Of a stretch of DNA of 35,961 bases, positions 1 to 8,032 are shown in pieces. This DNA comes from Candidatus Daviesbacteria bacterium. Lineage in GTDB: Bacteria; Patescibacteriota; Microgenomatia; Daviesbacterales; UBA10151. The DNA lies in contig JACPEX010000020.1 of the NCBI GenBank assembly GCA_016183265.1, positions 1 to 35,961 of the forward strand, written 5' to 3'. The notes below the pieces were generated by a model. It worked only from the letters and a program-made list of their open reading frames with translations. It did not search any database and was not told where the DNA came from. Position numbers and translations under genes: made by a program. Numbering within the stretch: position 1 is the stretch's first letter; each line of letters starts with the position of its first letter.

Positions 1-88
1 ATTTATATGCCTGGAAAATATATTCACTAGTATCTAAAATAGTCCCGTCAATATCAAACAACACCGCATCAAATTTGCGTTTACTCAT
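1..88 (-). CDS. HAD-superfamily hydrolase, N-terminal fragment (cut by window edge)
   Basis: Only the first 29 codons lie in the window and the gene continues past the left edge. The N-terminus reads MSKRKFDAVLFDIDGTILDT, which contains the HAD motif I DxDGT: the first Asp is the phospho-accepting nucleophile and the second the general acid/base. This suggests a phosphoglycolate-phosphatase or beta-phosphoglucomutase-like enzyme, but the cap domain and motifs II-IV are missing, so the substrate cannot be called. The ATG overlaps the uvrA stop codon as ATGA, so it is probably translationally coupled to uvrA. Confidence 0.8.
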   Translation of the reverse strand, partial: MSKRKFDAVLFDIDGTILDTSEYIFQAYK

Positions 89-2976
89 ATGATTTTAGCT
101 AAATACTGGCCCGTGTAGGAAGTTTTCACTTTGGCGATTTGTGCTGGGGTGCCTTCGGCAATTATTTTCCCGCCTTTGTCCCCGCCTTCCGGCCCTAAAT
201 CTATAACCCAATCCGTATTTTTAATTACATCAAGGTTATGTTCGATAATAATTACTGTATTTCCGAAGTTGACTAATTTACGGAGTATATTTAAAAGCCT
301 TTCAATGTCGGCAAAGTGTAAACCGGTGGTTGGCTCGTCCAAAATATATACTGTCCGGCCGGTGGCTCTTTTAGATAATTCTGAGGATAACTTAATTCTT
401 TGGGCTTCTCCGCCTGACAAAGTGGGCGCCGGCTGGCCTAATTTGATATAACCTAATCCAACATCGAACAAAACCTGTAATTTATTCTTAATTTGGGGGA
501 TATTTTCAAAAAACTTCAAAGCTACCTCAACCGTCATATCTAAAACCCCGGCAATATTTTTATCCTTAAAGTGAATTTCCAAAGCCTCCCTGTTATACCT
601 GGCACCATTGCAGCTTTCACAAGTCACATAAACATCCGGCAAAAACTGCATTTCTATTTTTAAAGTCCCCTCCCCTTCACAAACCTCACACCTGCCGCCT
701 TTTACATTAAAAGAAAACCGCCCCGGTCCATAACCTCTGATTTTAGCCTCCGGGCTTTGGCTAAATAATTCCCTGATATGGGTAAAAGCCCCGGTATAGG
801 TAGCCGGATTTGAACGGGGAGTCCGGCCGATTGGCGATTGGTCCACCAAAACCACTTTATCCAAATATTCCGTGCCTTCCATGCCCTTGTGCAAACCGGC
901 TTTTTCTCTCGATCTATAAATTTTATGAGCTAAAGCTTTATATAAAATATCATGGATTAAAGTTGATTTGCCTGATCCGGAAACTCCGGTAATGGCAATA
1001 AATTTGCCTAAAGGAAAAGAGACGTTGATATTTTTCAAATTATGCTCAGAGGCACCGATAATCTTAAGAGTACCCAAGTCATCTGTTTCTCTTTTGAGCG
1101 CTCCGTCAATTTTCACCCGTGTTTTACCCGATAAATATTGGCCTGTCAAAGATACGGGATTTTTCTTAATCTCGTCAGGAGTGCCTATTGCCACAATTTG
1201 GCCTCCGTGTTCACCTGCGCCGGGTCCGATTTCTATCAATAAATCCGAAGCTTCCATAGTTTCGGCGTCATGCTCGTTAACAATGACAGTGTTTCCCAGA
1301 TCCCTCAGGCGTTTTAAGGTTTCAATCAACCGGCTATTATCACGCTGGTGTAGGCCAATTGACGGCTCATCCAAAACATACAAAACGCCGGATAATCCTG
1401 AGCCGATTTGGGAAGCCAGCCTGATCCGCTGTGACTCCCCGCCTGCCAAAGTCATCGCCGCCCTATCCAAAGTTAAGTAATCCAAGCCTACATCAACCAG
1501 AAATTTTAACCTGGCAATAATTTCTTTTAAAATAGGTTCAGCAATTTGAGATTCGCGATTAGAAAGCTTAATATTTTTAATCCAGTCTAATGCTTGAGTA
1601 ATTGACTGACTGGTCACTTCAGCAATATTTAATTCATTTATAGTAATTGCCAATGCTTCATCTTTTAGCCGGGCACCCTTACATCTTGGACAAACTTCCT
1701 TAAACATATATTTTTCTATTTCTGCCTTAACAAAATCAGATTCAGATTCATGATAACGCTGCTTTAGGTTTGCAATCAAACCCTCAAATTTGGAATAAAA
1801 ATGTGTCCATTTGCCTTGCCTGTTTCTGCCTGATACTTTAAATTCCTCGGCCCCGGCGCCATATAACAGGATTTTTTTATTTTTGTCAGACAAATTTCCT
1901 AATCTGACATTCAAATCAAAACCATGCTCTTTTCCCACGGCTTCAATCAACCTGGTAAACCAGGTATCACTGGTAGCCAGCTTCGACCAGGGGAGTATCC
2001 CGCCTTCTGCAATAGACAAAATGGGGTTTAATATAGCGGTCTCGTCTATTTCCAGAAGCGTTCCCAAACCGGAACAAGTCGGGCAGGCGCCATGAGGTGA
2101 ATTAAAAGACAGAAGCCGGGGTTCTATTTCTGAAAGCGAAATATTATCAACAGGACAGGCAAACCTTTCAGAATAAAGGTGATCCTGCATTTTTTTGGGA
2201 TTCTGGGGAAATTCTAAAGAAGCATCCAAAACATCAGAAATAATTACAGATCCTTCACCAAATTTAAGCGCTGTCTCAATACTTTGTGACAATCTTGAGT
2301 ATATATTTTGTTCATGAATACTCTTGTTATCCAGAACCAGGCGGTCTATCAATAAATCAATCGTATGTTTATTTGTTTTAATTAAGACAAGATCGTCTGC
2401 CAAATCCCTGATTTGCCCATCAATCCGGGCCTTAGAAAAACCCTTTTTCCTAAAATCTTCAAGAAGTGAACTGTATTCCCCTTTTCTGTCTTTAACTACC
2501 GGCGCCAAAATCATTATCCTATTCCCACTACTTTTGACTTTTGATTCTTGATTTTTGATCTTCTCTGCTATTTGGTCCACACTCATTTTACTAACTTCCC
2601 TGCCGCAAATAGGACAATGGGGATGGCCGACTCTGGCAAATAAAAGCCTTAAGTAATCATATATTTCAGTAGTAGTTCCCACTGTAGAGCGGGGATTATG
2701 TGAAACTCCTTTTTGGTCAATAGAAATAGCCGGGGATAACCCTTCTATTAAATCAACGTCAGGCTTGTCCATCACTCCTAAAAACTGCCTGGCATAGGAA
2801 GATAAGGACTCTACATAGCGGCGTTGGCCTTCAGCATAAAGGGTATCAAAAGCCAAAGAAGACTTACCTGAGCCGGAGATACCTGTTAAAACAACCAGTT
2901 TATTTTTAGGAATCTCCAAATCAATATTTTTTAAATTATGCTGCCTGGCCCCTTTGATGATTATTTTATCTAGCAT
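85..2976 (-). CDS. uvrA: UvrA, excinuclease ABC subunit A
   Basis: Damage-recognition ATPase of nucleotide excision repair; a UvrA dimer loads UvrB on damaged DNA in the cytoplasm. With the ATG at 2976 it has 963 residues, close to the usual ~940. It shows the first Walker A GISGSGKSS (about residues 32-40), the ABC signature LAGGESQRIRLA, a second Walker A GVSGSGKST, a second signature LSGGEAQRIKL, and the C-terminal zinc finger CEVC...CESC. An in-frame TTG at 3009 would add 11 residues (MSNRLELSVNY), but MLDKIIIKGARQHNLKNIDL is the usual family N-terminus, so 2976 is preferred. One oddity: in the module usually written CPxC...CPxC, the first pair reads CPVD, so one zinc-ligand Cys appears replaced. 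The gene is followed without a gap by a HAD hydrolase. Confidence 0.97.
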   Translation of the reverse strand: MLDKIIIKGARQHNLKNIDLEIPKNKLVVLTGISGSGKSSLAFDTLYAEGQRRYVESLSSYARQFLGVMDKPDVDLIEGLSPAISIDQKGVSHNPRSTVGTTTEIYDYLRLLFARVGHPHCPICGREVSKMSVDQIAEKIKNQESKVKSSGNRIMILAPVVKDRKGEYSSLLEDFRKKGFSKARIDGQIRDLADDLVLIKTNKHTIDLLIDRLVLDNKSIHEQNIYSRLSQSIETALKFGEGSVIISDVLDASLEFPQNPKKMQDHLYSERFACPVDNISLSEIEPRLLSFNSPHGACPTCSGLGTLLEIDETAILNPILSIAEGGILPWSKLATSDTWFTRLIEAVGKEHGFDLNVRLGNLSDKNKKILLYGAGAEEFKVSGRNRQGKWTHFYSKFEGLIANLKQRYHESESDFVKAEIEKYMFKEVCPRCKGARLKDEALAITINELNIAEVTSQSITQALDWIKNIKLSNRESQIAEPILKEIIARLKFLVDVGLDYLTLDRAAMTLAGGESQRIRLASQIGSGLSGVLYVLDEPSIGLHQRDNSRLIETLKRLRDLGNTVIVNEHDAETMEASDLLIEIGPGAGEHGGQIVAIGTPDEIKKNPVSLTGQYLSGKTRVKIDGALKRETDDLGTLKIIGASEHNLKNINVSFPLGKFIAITGVSGSGKSTLIHDILYKALAHKIYRSREKAGLHKGMEGTEYLDKVVLVDQSPIGRTPRSNPATYTGAFTHIRELFSQSPEAKIRGYGPGRFSFNVKGGRCEVCEGEGTLKIEMQFLPDVYVTCESCNGARYNREALEIHFKDKNIAGVLDMTVEVALKFFENIPQIKNKLQVLFDVGLGYIKLGQPAPTLSGGEAQRIKLSSELSKRATGRTVYILDEPTTGLHFADIERLLNILRKLVNFGNTVIIIEHNLDVIKNTDWVIDLGPEGGDKGGKIIAEGTPAQIAKVKTSYTGQYLAKII

Positions 2977-3002
2977 ATAATTAACGGATAATTCTAACCT
3001 AT

Positions 3003-3030
3003 TTGACAAGATTTTTAAAGGGGTTATACT
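3003..3030 (+). promoter_or_regulatory. Sigma70-like promoter for the lipoprotein gene at 3049
   Basis: TTGACA at 3003-3008, a 16-bp spacer, then TATACT at 3025-3030. The start codon lies 18 nt after the -10, giving a leader of roughly a dozen nucleotides with no clear Shine-Dalgarno site. Confidence 0.7.
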
Positions 3031-3048
3031 TAGGCAAAATATATCCCT

Positions 3049-3492
3049 ATGCGTGAAAGACTCTTACCCTATCTACTTGCCGCAGGATTATTACTTCCTG
3101 GTTGTGCAGAAGCTAATTCCCAAACTGGCCCGCAAATCAGGCCAAAATTTGAATTTGAACCATTAAGAGGCCTACAGTTAGATCAATTCAGGCTCACTTT
3201 CGATCCCAGATCCCTTGAAGGGGTTGGAAATTACAAGAACCGCTTCAACGAACGCGGATACGCGGTTGAAGTTGATTTAAATAAGAATGGAAGAAGCTCA
3301 ATATTTTATATCACAATAGAAAATTCCCCGCGTGGGCTTAAGGATCAGGTTCGCGCCAGTACCGGCAGCTATGGCACCGATGTAGCGCACTTTCTGATTG
3401 TTTACTTGAGCAGAAATAATAAGATTACCCGGGTGACCTGGGATAATCGCTCTGTACTACCTCCTTATTTACCAACTAAAAATCCTAACTAA
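3049..3492 (+). CDS. Putative secreted lipoprotein, unknown function
   Basis: 147 residues. The N-terminus MRERLLPYLLAAGLLLPGC has a positively charged start, a hydrophobic stretch and a lipobox-like LLPGC with Cys19 as the predicted lipidated residue, so the mature protein should be a membrane-anchored extracytoplasmic lipoprotein. The rest is polar, with several basic and aromatic residues and no domain I recognise. It has its own strong promoter (TTGACA, 16 bp, TATACT) divergent from uvrA. The gene ends just before a family-2 palindromic element (3496-3528). The lipobox carries Pro at -2, which is less usual, so lipidation is probable but not certain. Confidence 0.65.
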   Translation: MRERLLPYLLAAGLLLPGCAEANSQTGPQIRPKFEFEPLRGLQLDQFRLTFDPRSLEGVGNYKNRFNERGYAVEVDLNKNGRSSIFYITIENSPRGLKDQVRASTGSYGTDVAHFLIVYLSRNNKITRVTWDNRSVLPPYLPTKNPN

Positions 3493-3495
3493 ACC

Positions 3496-3528
3496 TTCCA
3501 CCTGGGGGGTGGATTACTATTAACACCT
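3496..3528 (+). repeat. Family-2 palindromic element, copy 1
   Basis: TTCCACCTGGGGGGTGG (3496-3512), 11 nt, then CACCT (3524-3528). The core folds as CCACC-TGGGG-GGTGG. The 17-bp head is identical to copies in uvrB (4925-4961, minus) and at 32027-32063, and the trailing CACCT sits at the same distance in all three. It lies in the short gap after the lipoprotein gene. Confidence 0.75.
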
Positions 3529-3582
3529 TCAAAGTAAACAATATCTTGTATAGAATTTTCCACGGAGATTTACGAATATTGC

Positions 3583-3610
3583 TTGACAAATTAAGTGCGA
3601 ACATTATAAT
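3583..3610 (+). promoter_or_regulatory. Consensus sigma70 promoter for the orphan gene at 3624
   Basis: TTGACA (3583-3588), a 16-bp spacer, TATAAT (3605-3610): both hexamers match consensus exactly. The ATG follows 13 nt after the -10, so the mRNA leader would be only a few nucleotides long. Confidence 0.8.
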
Positions 3611-3623
3611 TCTGTTATAAGAT

Positions 3624-4151
3624 ATGCCAGAAATAGACACAGTAAGATCTAAATATATCGATGAGTTATTAAAGTTCAAAACCTCTACAATAGCTGAAGT
3701 TGCTATCATCACTGCATCCTTAAAAGAAACCGAGGAATATAAAAATAGGTTAATGAATGGAAACATGAGAAAAGAAGTACCTATCGCACGAGCCAAACTT
3801 CCCCCTACTTTAAACGCAGTTCTTCTTTTACTTGAAGCACCTCTTTCAGATTTAACTAAATATGAAATTGGGCTCGAATATTCCCATCAAGACGGAGGTT
3901 GGCAATTTGATCTTAGCTGGTCTCCCCATTTTCAGCCTTACACCTATGGCGTATTGGTTATAGCATTAGGCGAAGAAGATCCATCATCAATAAGGAAAAT
4001 AGAGGCATATGGCAGAGGTAGCTTAGCGGGAATAGAAAGGGCAAAAGCTGTCACCACCATGCTGACTCATCCCGATAATCGGTTTTTACAAACTGCAGTG
4101 GTAGATGAATGCACGTTTTTATTTAAAGAAGGCTTACATCTGGGCTCTTAA
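3624..4151 (+). CDS. Hypothetical protein, no recognised domain
   Basis: 175 residues, with no signal peptide or convincing membrane segment. The N-terminal half is charged and helical in character; the middle has aromatic-rich stretches such as GGWQFDLSWSPHFQPYTYG, suggesting a beta-rich globular part. I do not recognise the family. The start is supported by a perfect consensus promoter ending 13 nt upstream. The last 18 bp overlap the 3' end of convergent uvrB. Codon use looks ordinary for the window. Confidence 0.7.
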   Translation: MPEIDTVRSKYIDELLKFKTSTIAEVAIITASLKETEEYKNRLMNGNMRKEVPIARAKLPPTLNAVLLLLEAPLSDLTKYEIGLEYSHQDGGWQFDLSWSPHFQPYTYGVLVIALGEEDPSSIRKIEAYGRGSLAGIERAKAVTTMLTHPDNRFLQTAVVDECTFLFKEGLHLGS

Positions 4152-6173
4152 TTCCTTAATCTGATCTCTAATCTTGGCTGCTTCTTCGAAGTCCAGTAAT
4201 TCTGCTGCCTGCTTCATTTGGGCTTCTAAATTTTTGATCATCTTTGCTCTTTCAGAAACCGGGATATCAGCAATAGTTAAATCCTTCTTGCCCAAAGTTT
4301 CTTCCAGCTCTTCTACTTTCTCAATTAATCTTTCCCTTAAGGCCTTTTCAATGCTTCTGGGGGTAATATTATGCTTTCTATTATAGAAGATCTGATATTT
4401 TCTTCTTCTGTCTACTTCATCAATGGCTGCCTTCATGGATTTAGTTATATTATCTGCATACATAATTACCTGCCCTTTAACATGCCTTGCAGCCCGTCCC
4501 ATGGTCTGAATTAAAGAAGTTCTAGACCTTAAAAACCCTTCCTTATCTGCATCCAAAATAGCTACCAGAGAAACTTCAGGCAAATCCAAGCCCTCCCTAA
4601 GTAAATTAATCCCCACAATTACATCATATTCACCTAAACGCAATGATTGTAAAATATCTCCCCTTTCCAAGGTTTTAACATCAGAATGCAGGTAATTTAC
4701 TTTTATACCGTGGTCTTTTAAATAATCTGACAGATCCTCTGCCATTCTTTTAGTTAAAGTAGTCACAAGAACCCTTTCTTGACTCTTGACTCTAGACTCT
4801 ATTTCTTTTAGCAAGTCTTCTATCTGGCCTTTTACCGGCCTGACAGAAATTTCCGGATCCAGAATTCCGGTCGGCCTGACCAATTGTTCCGCTATACCAT
4901 CATAACCAAGTAACCCATCATTTTCCCTAGGTGGCGTATCTGTACCACCCCCCAGGTGGAAAGTTCTAGCTAAAGATAGTTCATAGTCTTCCGGCGTTGC
5001 CGAAGCGTAAATTACCTGATTAAGCTTCCTCTGGAATTCTTCAAACCTAAGGGGCCTGTTATCAAGAGCTGAAGGCAACCTAAAACCAAAATCAATTAAA
5101 GTTTCTTTTCTGGAACGGTCGCCGTTATACATTCCCCGGATTTGCGGAATTGTTATGTGGGACTCATCAATAATTACTAAATAATCCTCGGGGAAATAAT
5201 CAAGCAAAGTATAGGGCGGGTCACCCGGCTCTCTTCCGTCAAAATATCTTGAATAATTCTCAATGCCGTTACAGTAACCAAACTGCCTGATCATTTCCAA
5301 ATCATAGTGTGTTTTTTGTTCTAGCCTCTGAGCTTCTACCAGCTTTCCGCTTAATTCTAGCTGCTTAATTCTTGATTCTAAATCCTCCTCTATTTGTTTT
5401 ATTCCGGGAACAATCCGCTGCTCCGGGGTAATATAATGCTTAGCAGGATATAAAACCTGGCCACCCTGCAATTCCTCTGTATCTCCGGTCACAATTTCCA
5501 GTCTACTTAACTTTTCAACTTTGTCACCCAAAAACTGCAGTCTAAACCCCTGGTCCATATAGGACGGGAAAATATCAACAGTGTCACCCCGCACCCGGTA
5601 AGTCCCCCTTTTAAAATCAATGTCATTCCGGTCGTAATACATTTTCTGCAAAATCTTCATCACGGCCTTCATCCCGGCTTTCATCCCAGCCTTTATTTCC
5701 AAAATTGCCTGGCCATATTCAACAGGGGAACCCAGGTTATAAATACAGGAAACGGAAGCTACCACCACTACATCTTTGCGGGTTAAAAGTGATGCCGTTG
5801 TAGAGAGCCGCAGCTTTTCGATTTCTTCATTGATTGACGCATCTTTTTCTATATAAGTGTCGGACGAGGGAATATAAGCTTCCGGCTGGTAATAGTCATA
5901 ATACGACACAAAATATTCAACAGCATTTTTAGGAAATAGTGACTTGAATTCCTGGGCTAATTGCCCTGCCAAAGTTTTGTTGTGGGAAATAATCAAGGTG
6001 GGCTTTTGTACGGCAGCTATAACATTAGCCATAGTAAAAGTTTTGCCCGAACCTGTGACTCCCAAAAGCACCTGGTGTTTCTTACCTTGCCTGAGGCCTG
6101 CCACGAGCAGTTTACATGCTCGTGGTTGGTCCCCGGTGGGCCTAAAATCTGAAATAACCTGAAACTTCGGCAT
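4134..6173 (-). CDS. uvrB: UvrB, excinuclease ABC subunit B
   Basis: Helicase-like subunit of nucleotide excision repair that takes damaged DNA from UvrA and recruits UvrC. 679 residues, near the family length. It shows Walker A GVTGSGKT (38-45), the damage-probing beta-hairpin region YYDYYQPEAYIPSSDTYIEK, the DESH box (motif II), and a C-terminal UVR domain (LLDFEEAAKIRDQIKELR) that would bind UvrC. Two oddities stand out. Between the conserved YEL and the segment leading to RPTG there are about 27 residues where the family, from memory, has about 6; this extra loop (roughly residues 398-424) contains a family-2 palindromic element in frame. A short repeat KAGMKAGMKAVMK is also present. An extended -10 (TGATATAAT) ends 8 nt before the ATG. 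The 3' end overlaps the convergent orphan gene by 18 bp. Confidence 0.97.
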   Translation of the reverse strand: MPKFQVISDFRPTGDQPRACKLLVAGLRQGKKHQVLLGVTGSGKTFTMANVIAAVQKPTLIISHNKTLAGQLAQEFKSLFPKNAVEYFVSYYDYYQPEAYIPSSDTYIEKDASINEEIEKLRLSTTASLLTRKDVVVVASVSCIYNLGSPVEYGQAILEIKAGMKAGMKAVMKILQKMYYDRNDIDFKRGTYRVRGDTVDIFPSYMDQGFRLQFLGDKVEKLSRLEIVTGDTEELQGGQVLYPAKHYITPEQRIVPGIKQIEEDLESRIKQLELSGKLVEAQRLEQKTHYDLEMIRQFGYCNGIENYSRYFDGREPGDPPYTLLDYFPEDYLVIIDESHITIPQIRGMYNGDRSRKETLIDFGFRLPSALDNRPLRFEEFQRKLNQVIYASATPEDYELSLARTFHLGGGTDTPPRENDGLLGYDGIAEQLVRPTGILDPEISVRPVKGQIEDLLKEIESRVKSQERVLVTTLTKRMAEDLSDYLKDHGIKVNYLHSDVKTLERGDILQSLRLGEYDVIVGINLLREGLDLPEVSLVAILDADKEGFLRSRTSLIQTMGRAARHVKGQVIMYADNITKSMKAAIDEVDRRRKYQIFYNRKHNITPRSIEKALRERLIEKVEELEETLGKKDLTIADIPVSERAKMIKNLEAQMKQAAELLDFEEAAKIRDQIKELRAQM
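4925..4961 (-). repeat. Family-2 palindromic element, copy 2, in frame inside uvrB
   Basis: On the minus strand: TTCCACCTGGGGGGTGG, 11 nt, CACCTAGGG. Both the head and CACCTAGGG match the intergenic copy at 32027-32063 with the same 11-nt spacing, although the spacer sequences differ. Here the element is translated (FHLGGGTDTPP) within an apparent extra loop of UvrB. Confidence 0.8.
6101..6125. repeat. Perfect 9-bp inverted repeat within the uvrB 5' coding region
   Basis: CCACGAGCA, a 7-nt loop GTTTACA, then TGCTCGTGG. It encodes part of QPRACKLLVAG near the UvrB N-terminus and adds no length compared with the usual family sequence, so it may be chance codon choice or a 5' mRNA hairpin. Confidence 0.4.
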
Positions 6174-6181
6174 GACAACTC

Positions 6182-6190
6182 ATTATATCA
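6182..6190 (-). promoter_or_regulatory. Extended -10 element upstream of uvrB
   Basis: On the minus strand TGATATAAT gives a TGn extension and a perfect TATAAT (6187 down to 6182), ending 8 nt before the ATG at 6173. No good -35 is seen at the expected distance, as is common with extended -10 promoters. The transcript would be almost leaderless. Confidence 0.6.
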
Positions 6191-6233
6191 GAAACGAAAA
6201 ATACCCGAAGAAAATTGAGACTCAAATTTGGAT

Positions 6234-6968
6234 TTAAATATTTACAGCAAAGATTCTCTTCCCCGGAAAAACATGGACTTTATAAAGATTTGCCGGGTTT
6301 TCCAATTCATTGGCGTGTACCTTAAAAAGCTCCTCCGGATCTCCATGCTTTTCTACGGCACGGGCAAAATCTATAAATCCTTGAACTCTTATAATATTCG
6401 CGCTGTTGGGAATCCCCCTATTTGCGGGGTTATCAATCGCGGCAACTTTTATATTGTTATCAGCAAAATATGTTATTAACGGAGCATGATCCTCTGCGGC
6501 ATAACTGATACCAGCAAAACTGGCAGCTCGCGACTTTGCTACAAACTGATCCTCAGTACCAATTTGTCTAAAAAACATAGAGTGGATATATTTTAACCAA
6601 CCCTGACTATCCAGATACCGCTCCACAACTTTTCCCTGATCTATCCACCTGGCCGTATTTAAATGAATCTTAAAGAAATTATTAAGTATAGAGAGTGCCT
6701 CTGCAACTCCCCCGCAAGGAGGTATACCGGTTATATATGACGCCTCCCTCATATGACCCCACCTGGCTGCGGAATATTGACGATAAAGTGTAAATAAGTC
6801 GGGATAGAGGGATGAATCAGGAGTTTTTCCCTCGTAAAATTCTGATGGAAATATCCCCCGGTATTGCCATTCAAAGGTGGCTTTCATCGCCGGAGTGGTT
6901 TCTACGATAGTATCATCAAAATCTAGTCCCAAAACAGGTTTTATAGGTTGAAGTAATCTTTCCGACAT
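6234..6968 (-). CDS. HAD-like phosphatase / putative 5'-nucleotidase
   Basis: 244 residues. The N-terminal LGLDFDDTIVET carries HAD motif I (DxDxT) with two consecutive Asp residues, as in 5'(3')-deoxyribonucleotidase-like and other C1-capped HAD enzymes. Later segments, KSRAASFAGISYAAEDHAP (candidate motif III Lys and acidic motif IV) and IKVAAIDNPAN, fit a Rossmann-like HAD core. It probably removes phosphate from a small molecule in the cytoplasm, with unknown substrate. It lies 60 nt upstream of uvrB on the same strand. The alignment is by eye, so the subfamily is uncertain. Confidence 0.7.
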   Translation of the reverse strand: MSERLLQPIKPVLGLDFDDTIVETTPAMKATFEWQYRGIFPSEFYEGKTPDSSLYPDLFTLYRQYSAARWGHMREASYITGIPPCGGVAEALSILNNFFKIHLNTARWIDQGKVVERYLDSQGWLKYIHSMFFRQIGTEDQFVAKSRAASFAGISYAAEDHAPLITYFADNNIKVAAIDNPANRGIPNSANIIRVQGFIDFARAVEKHGDPEELFKVHANELENPANLYKVHVFPGKRIFAVNI

Positions 6969-7030
6969 ATCTTAATGTAATCAAATACTACTAAAGTTTA
7001 TGTGAAAATTGGGTAAGAAAACGATAAGAA

Positions 7031-8032
7031 TTATTTATCTATATGCCACCAAATCGGATCAGTTTCATTAAAGATATTGGCTGTAGTTAGGGCATTTTTT
7101 TTAAGTAACCCATATCTTATTAAATCATCTAATTTATTTCTTAAACCAACCGCGCTTCTTGCTAAAGAATAAGGGGTAGAACGTCTTCCGGCATCTTCCA
7201 CGGTTTGAATGCTTTCATTGGTACAATACCAAATGCGGTTTTTAACCATACTACTTAACATCTCACCGATTAATACCTCTAGGTCAGGTATTTGATCTTG
7301 TTCGCTCTTACCAATACCCTTAAGTATTCTGATTGCTTCTAATGAGGCCGAATCACCCATTATTTGACTAATTTTTTGCCCCCTCTCAATAGGCTCTAGA
7401 CCTTCAAATCCTGTACCAGTAACATAAATTTTATAATTATTTAAAAACGATTCAACCTCCGAAGGCGCTTTAGACCTCACTAATTGTCTAAGAGAACCGG
7501 CGTGTTGTTGTAAAATTGGATCAGCTGCAACAGCAACGACACCAGCCTTTCCTTGATATTTTTTAACCCCATATTCAATTGCCCCGTACCCAAGACCATC
7601 GATTAAACCAACCAATTCAACCAAGATAACGTGCCTACCGCCAGTTGCTTTTTGTTCTTCAGCTTGAATATCTAAAATCAGATTTGAAGAAAGCAACTGT
7701 TTACCCTCTCTATCAAGATCCATAGTAAATTTAATTCTCAGATCTTCGGGGAGATCTTGATTAACAGTTGTTAAGGTGCGCCTCCTGGCTCGATCAAAAT
7801 AAACCTGTGCTACGCTGATTTTATTTCCAGATTCCTCTTCTACTTCTTCCTCCCTTGCCTCCAAACTTCGGGATAACTGCTGCGTAATAGTTGTTTTGCC
7901 GATTCCTGGTTCTCCACAAATAAAAACAATCTCCAGACCTTCCCGCAATATCCATTCTGGAATTCTGGCATTCCTGCCATCGTCAAGTTTTAAATTTCCC
8001 GCAATGATAGTAGTAAGTTGTTCTGCGCCCAT
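7031..8032 (-). CDS. P-loop NTPase of unknown family, coupled to a histidine kinase
   Basis: 333 residues. It has a clear Walker A GEPGIGKT (residues 40-47) followed by TITQQLSRSL, and a hydrophobic strand HVILVELVGLIDG that could hold the Walker B acidic residue. The middle has kinase-like features but I cannot assign a family; the C-terminal third is helical. Its ATG shares a base with the stop of the upstream histidine kinase (TAATG), so the two are almost certainly co-translated, which suggests a role in the same signalling output. No signal peptide or membrane segment is visible. It could be a nucleotide or sugar kinase or a small AAA-type or STAND-type switch. Confidence 0.7.
   Translation of the reverse strand: MGAEQLTTIIAGNLKLDDGRNARIPEWILREGLEIVFICGEPGIGKTTITQQLSRSLEAREEEVEEESGNKISVAQVYFDRARRRTLTTVNQDLPEDLRIKFTMDLDREGKQLLSSNLILDIQAEEQKATGGRHVILVELVGLIDGLGYGAIEYGVKKYQGKAGVVAVAADPILQQHAGSLRQLVRSKAPSEVESFLNNYKIYVTGTGFEGLEPIERGQKISQIMGDSASLEAIRILKGIGKSEQDQIPDLEVLIGEMLSSMVKNRIWYCTNESIQTVEDAGRRSTPYSLARSAVGLRNKLDDLIRYGLLKKNALTTANIFNETDPIWWHIDK

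Noticed and set aside
968-1480. Plus-strand frame of 170 codons inside uvrA
   Set aside because: It is a shadow of the conserved UvrA coding sequence, with no domain or promoter of its own.
5671-5705. Tandem repeat KAGMKAGMKAVMK in UvrB as a palindromic insertion
   Set aside because: It is a simple short direct repeat with no hairpin; likely slippage.
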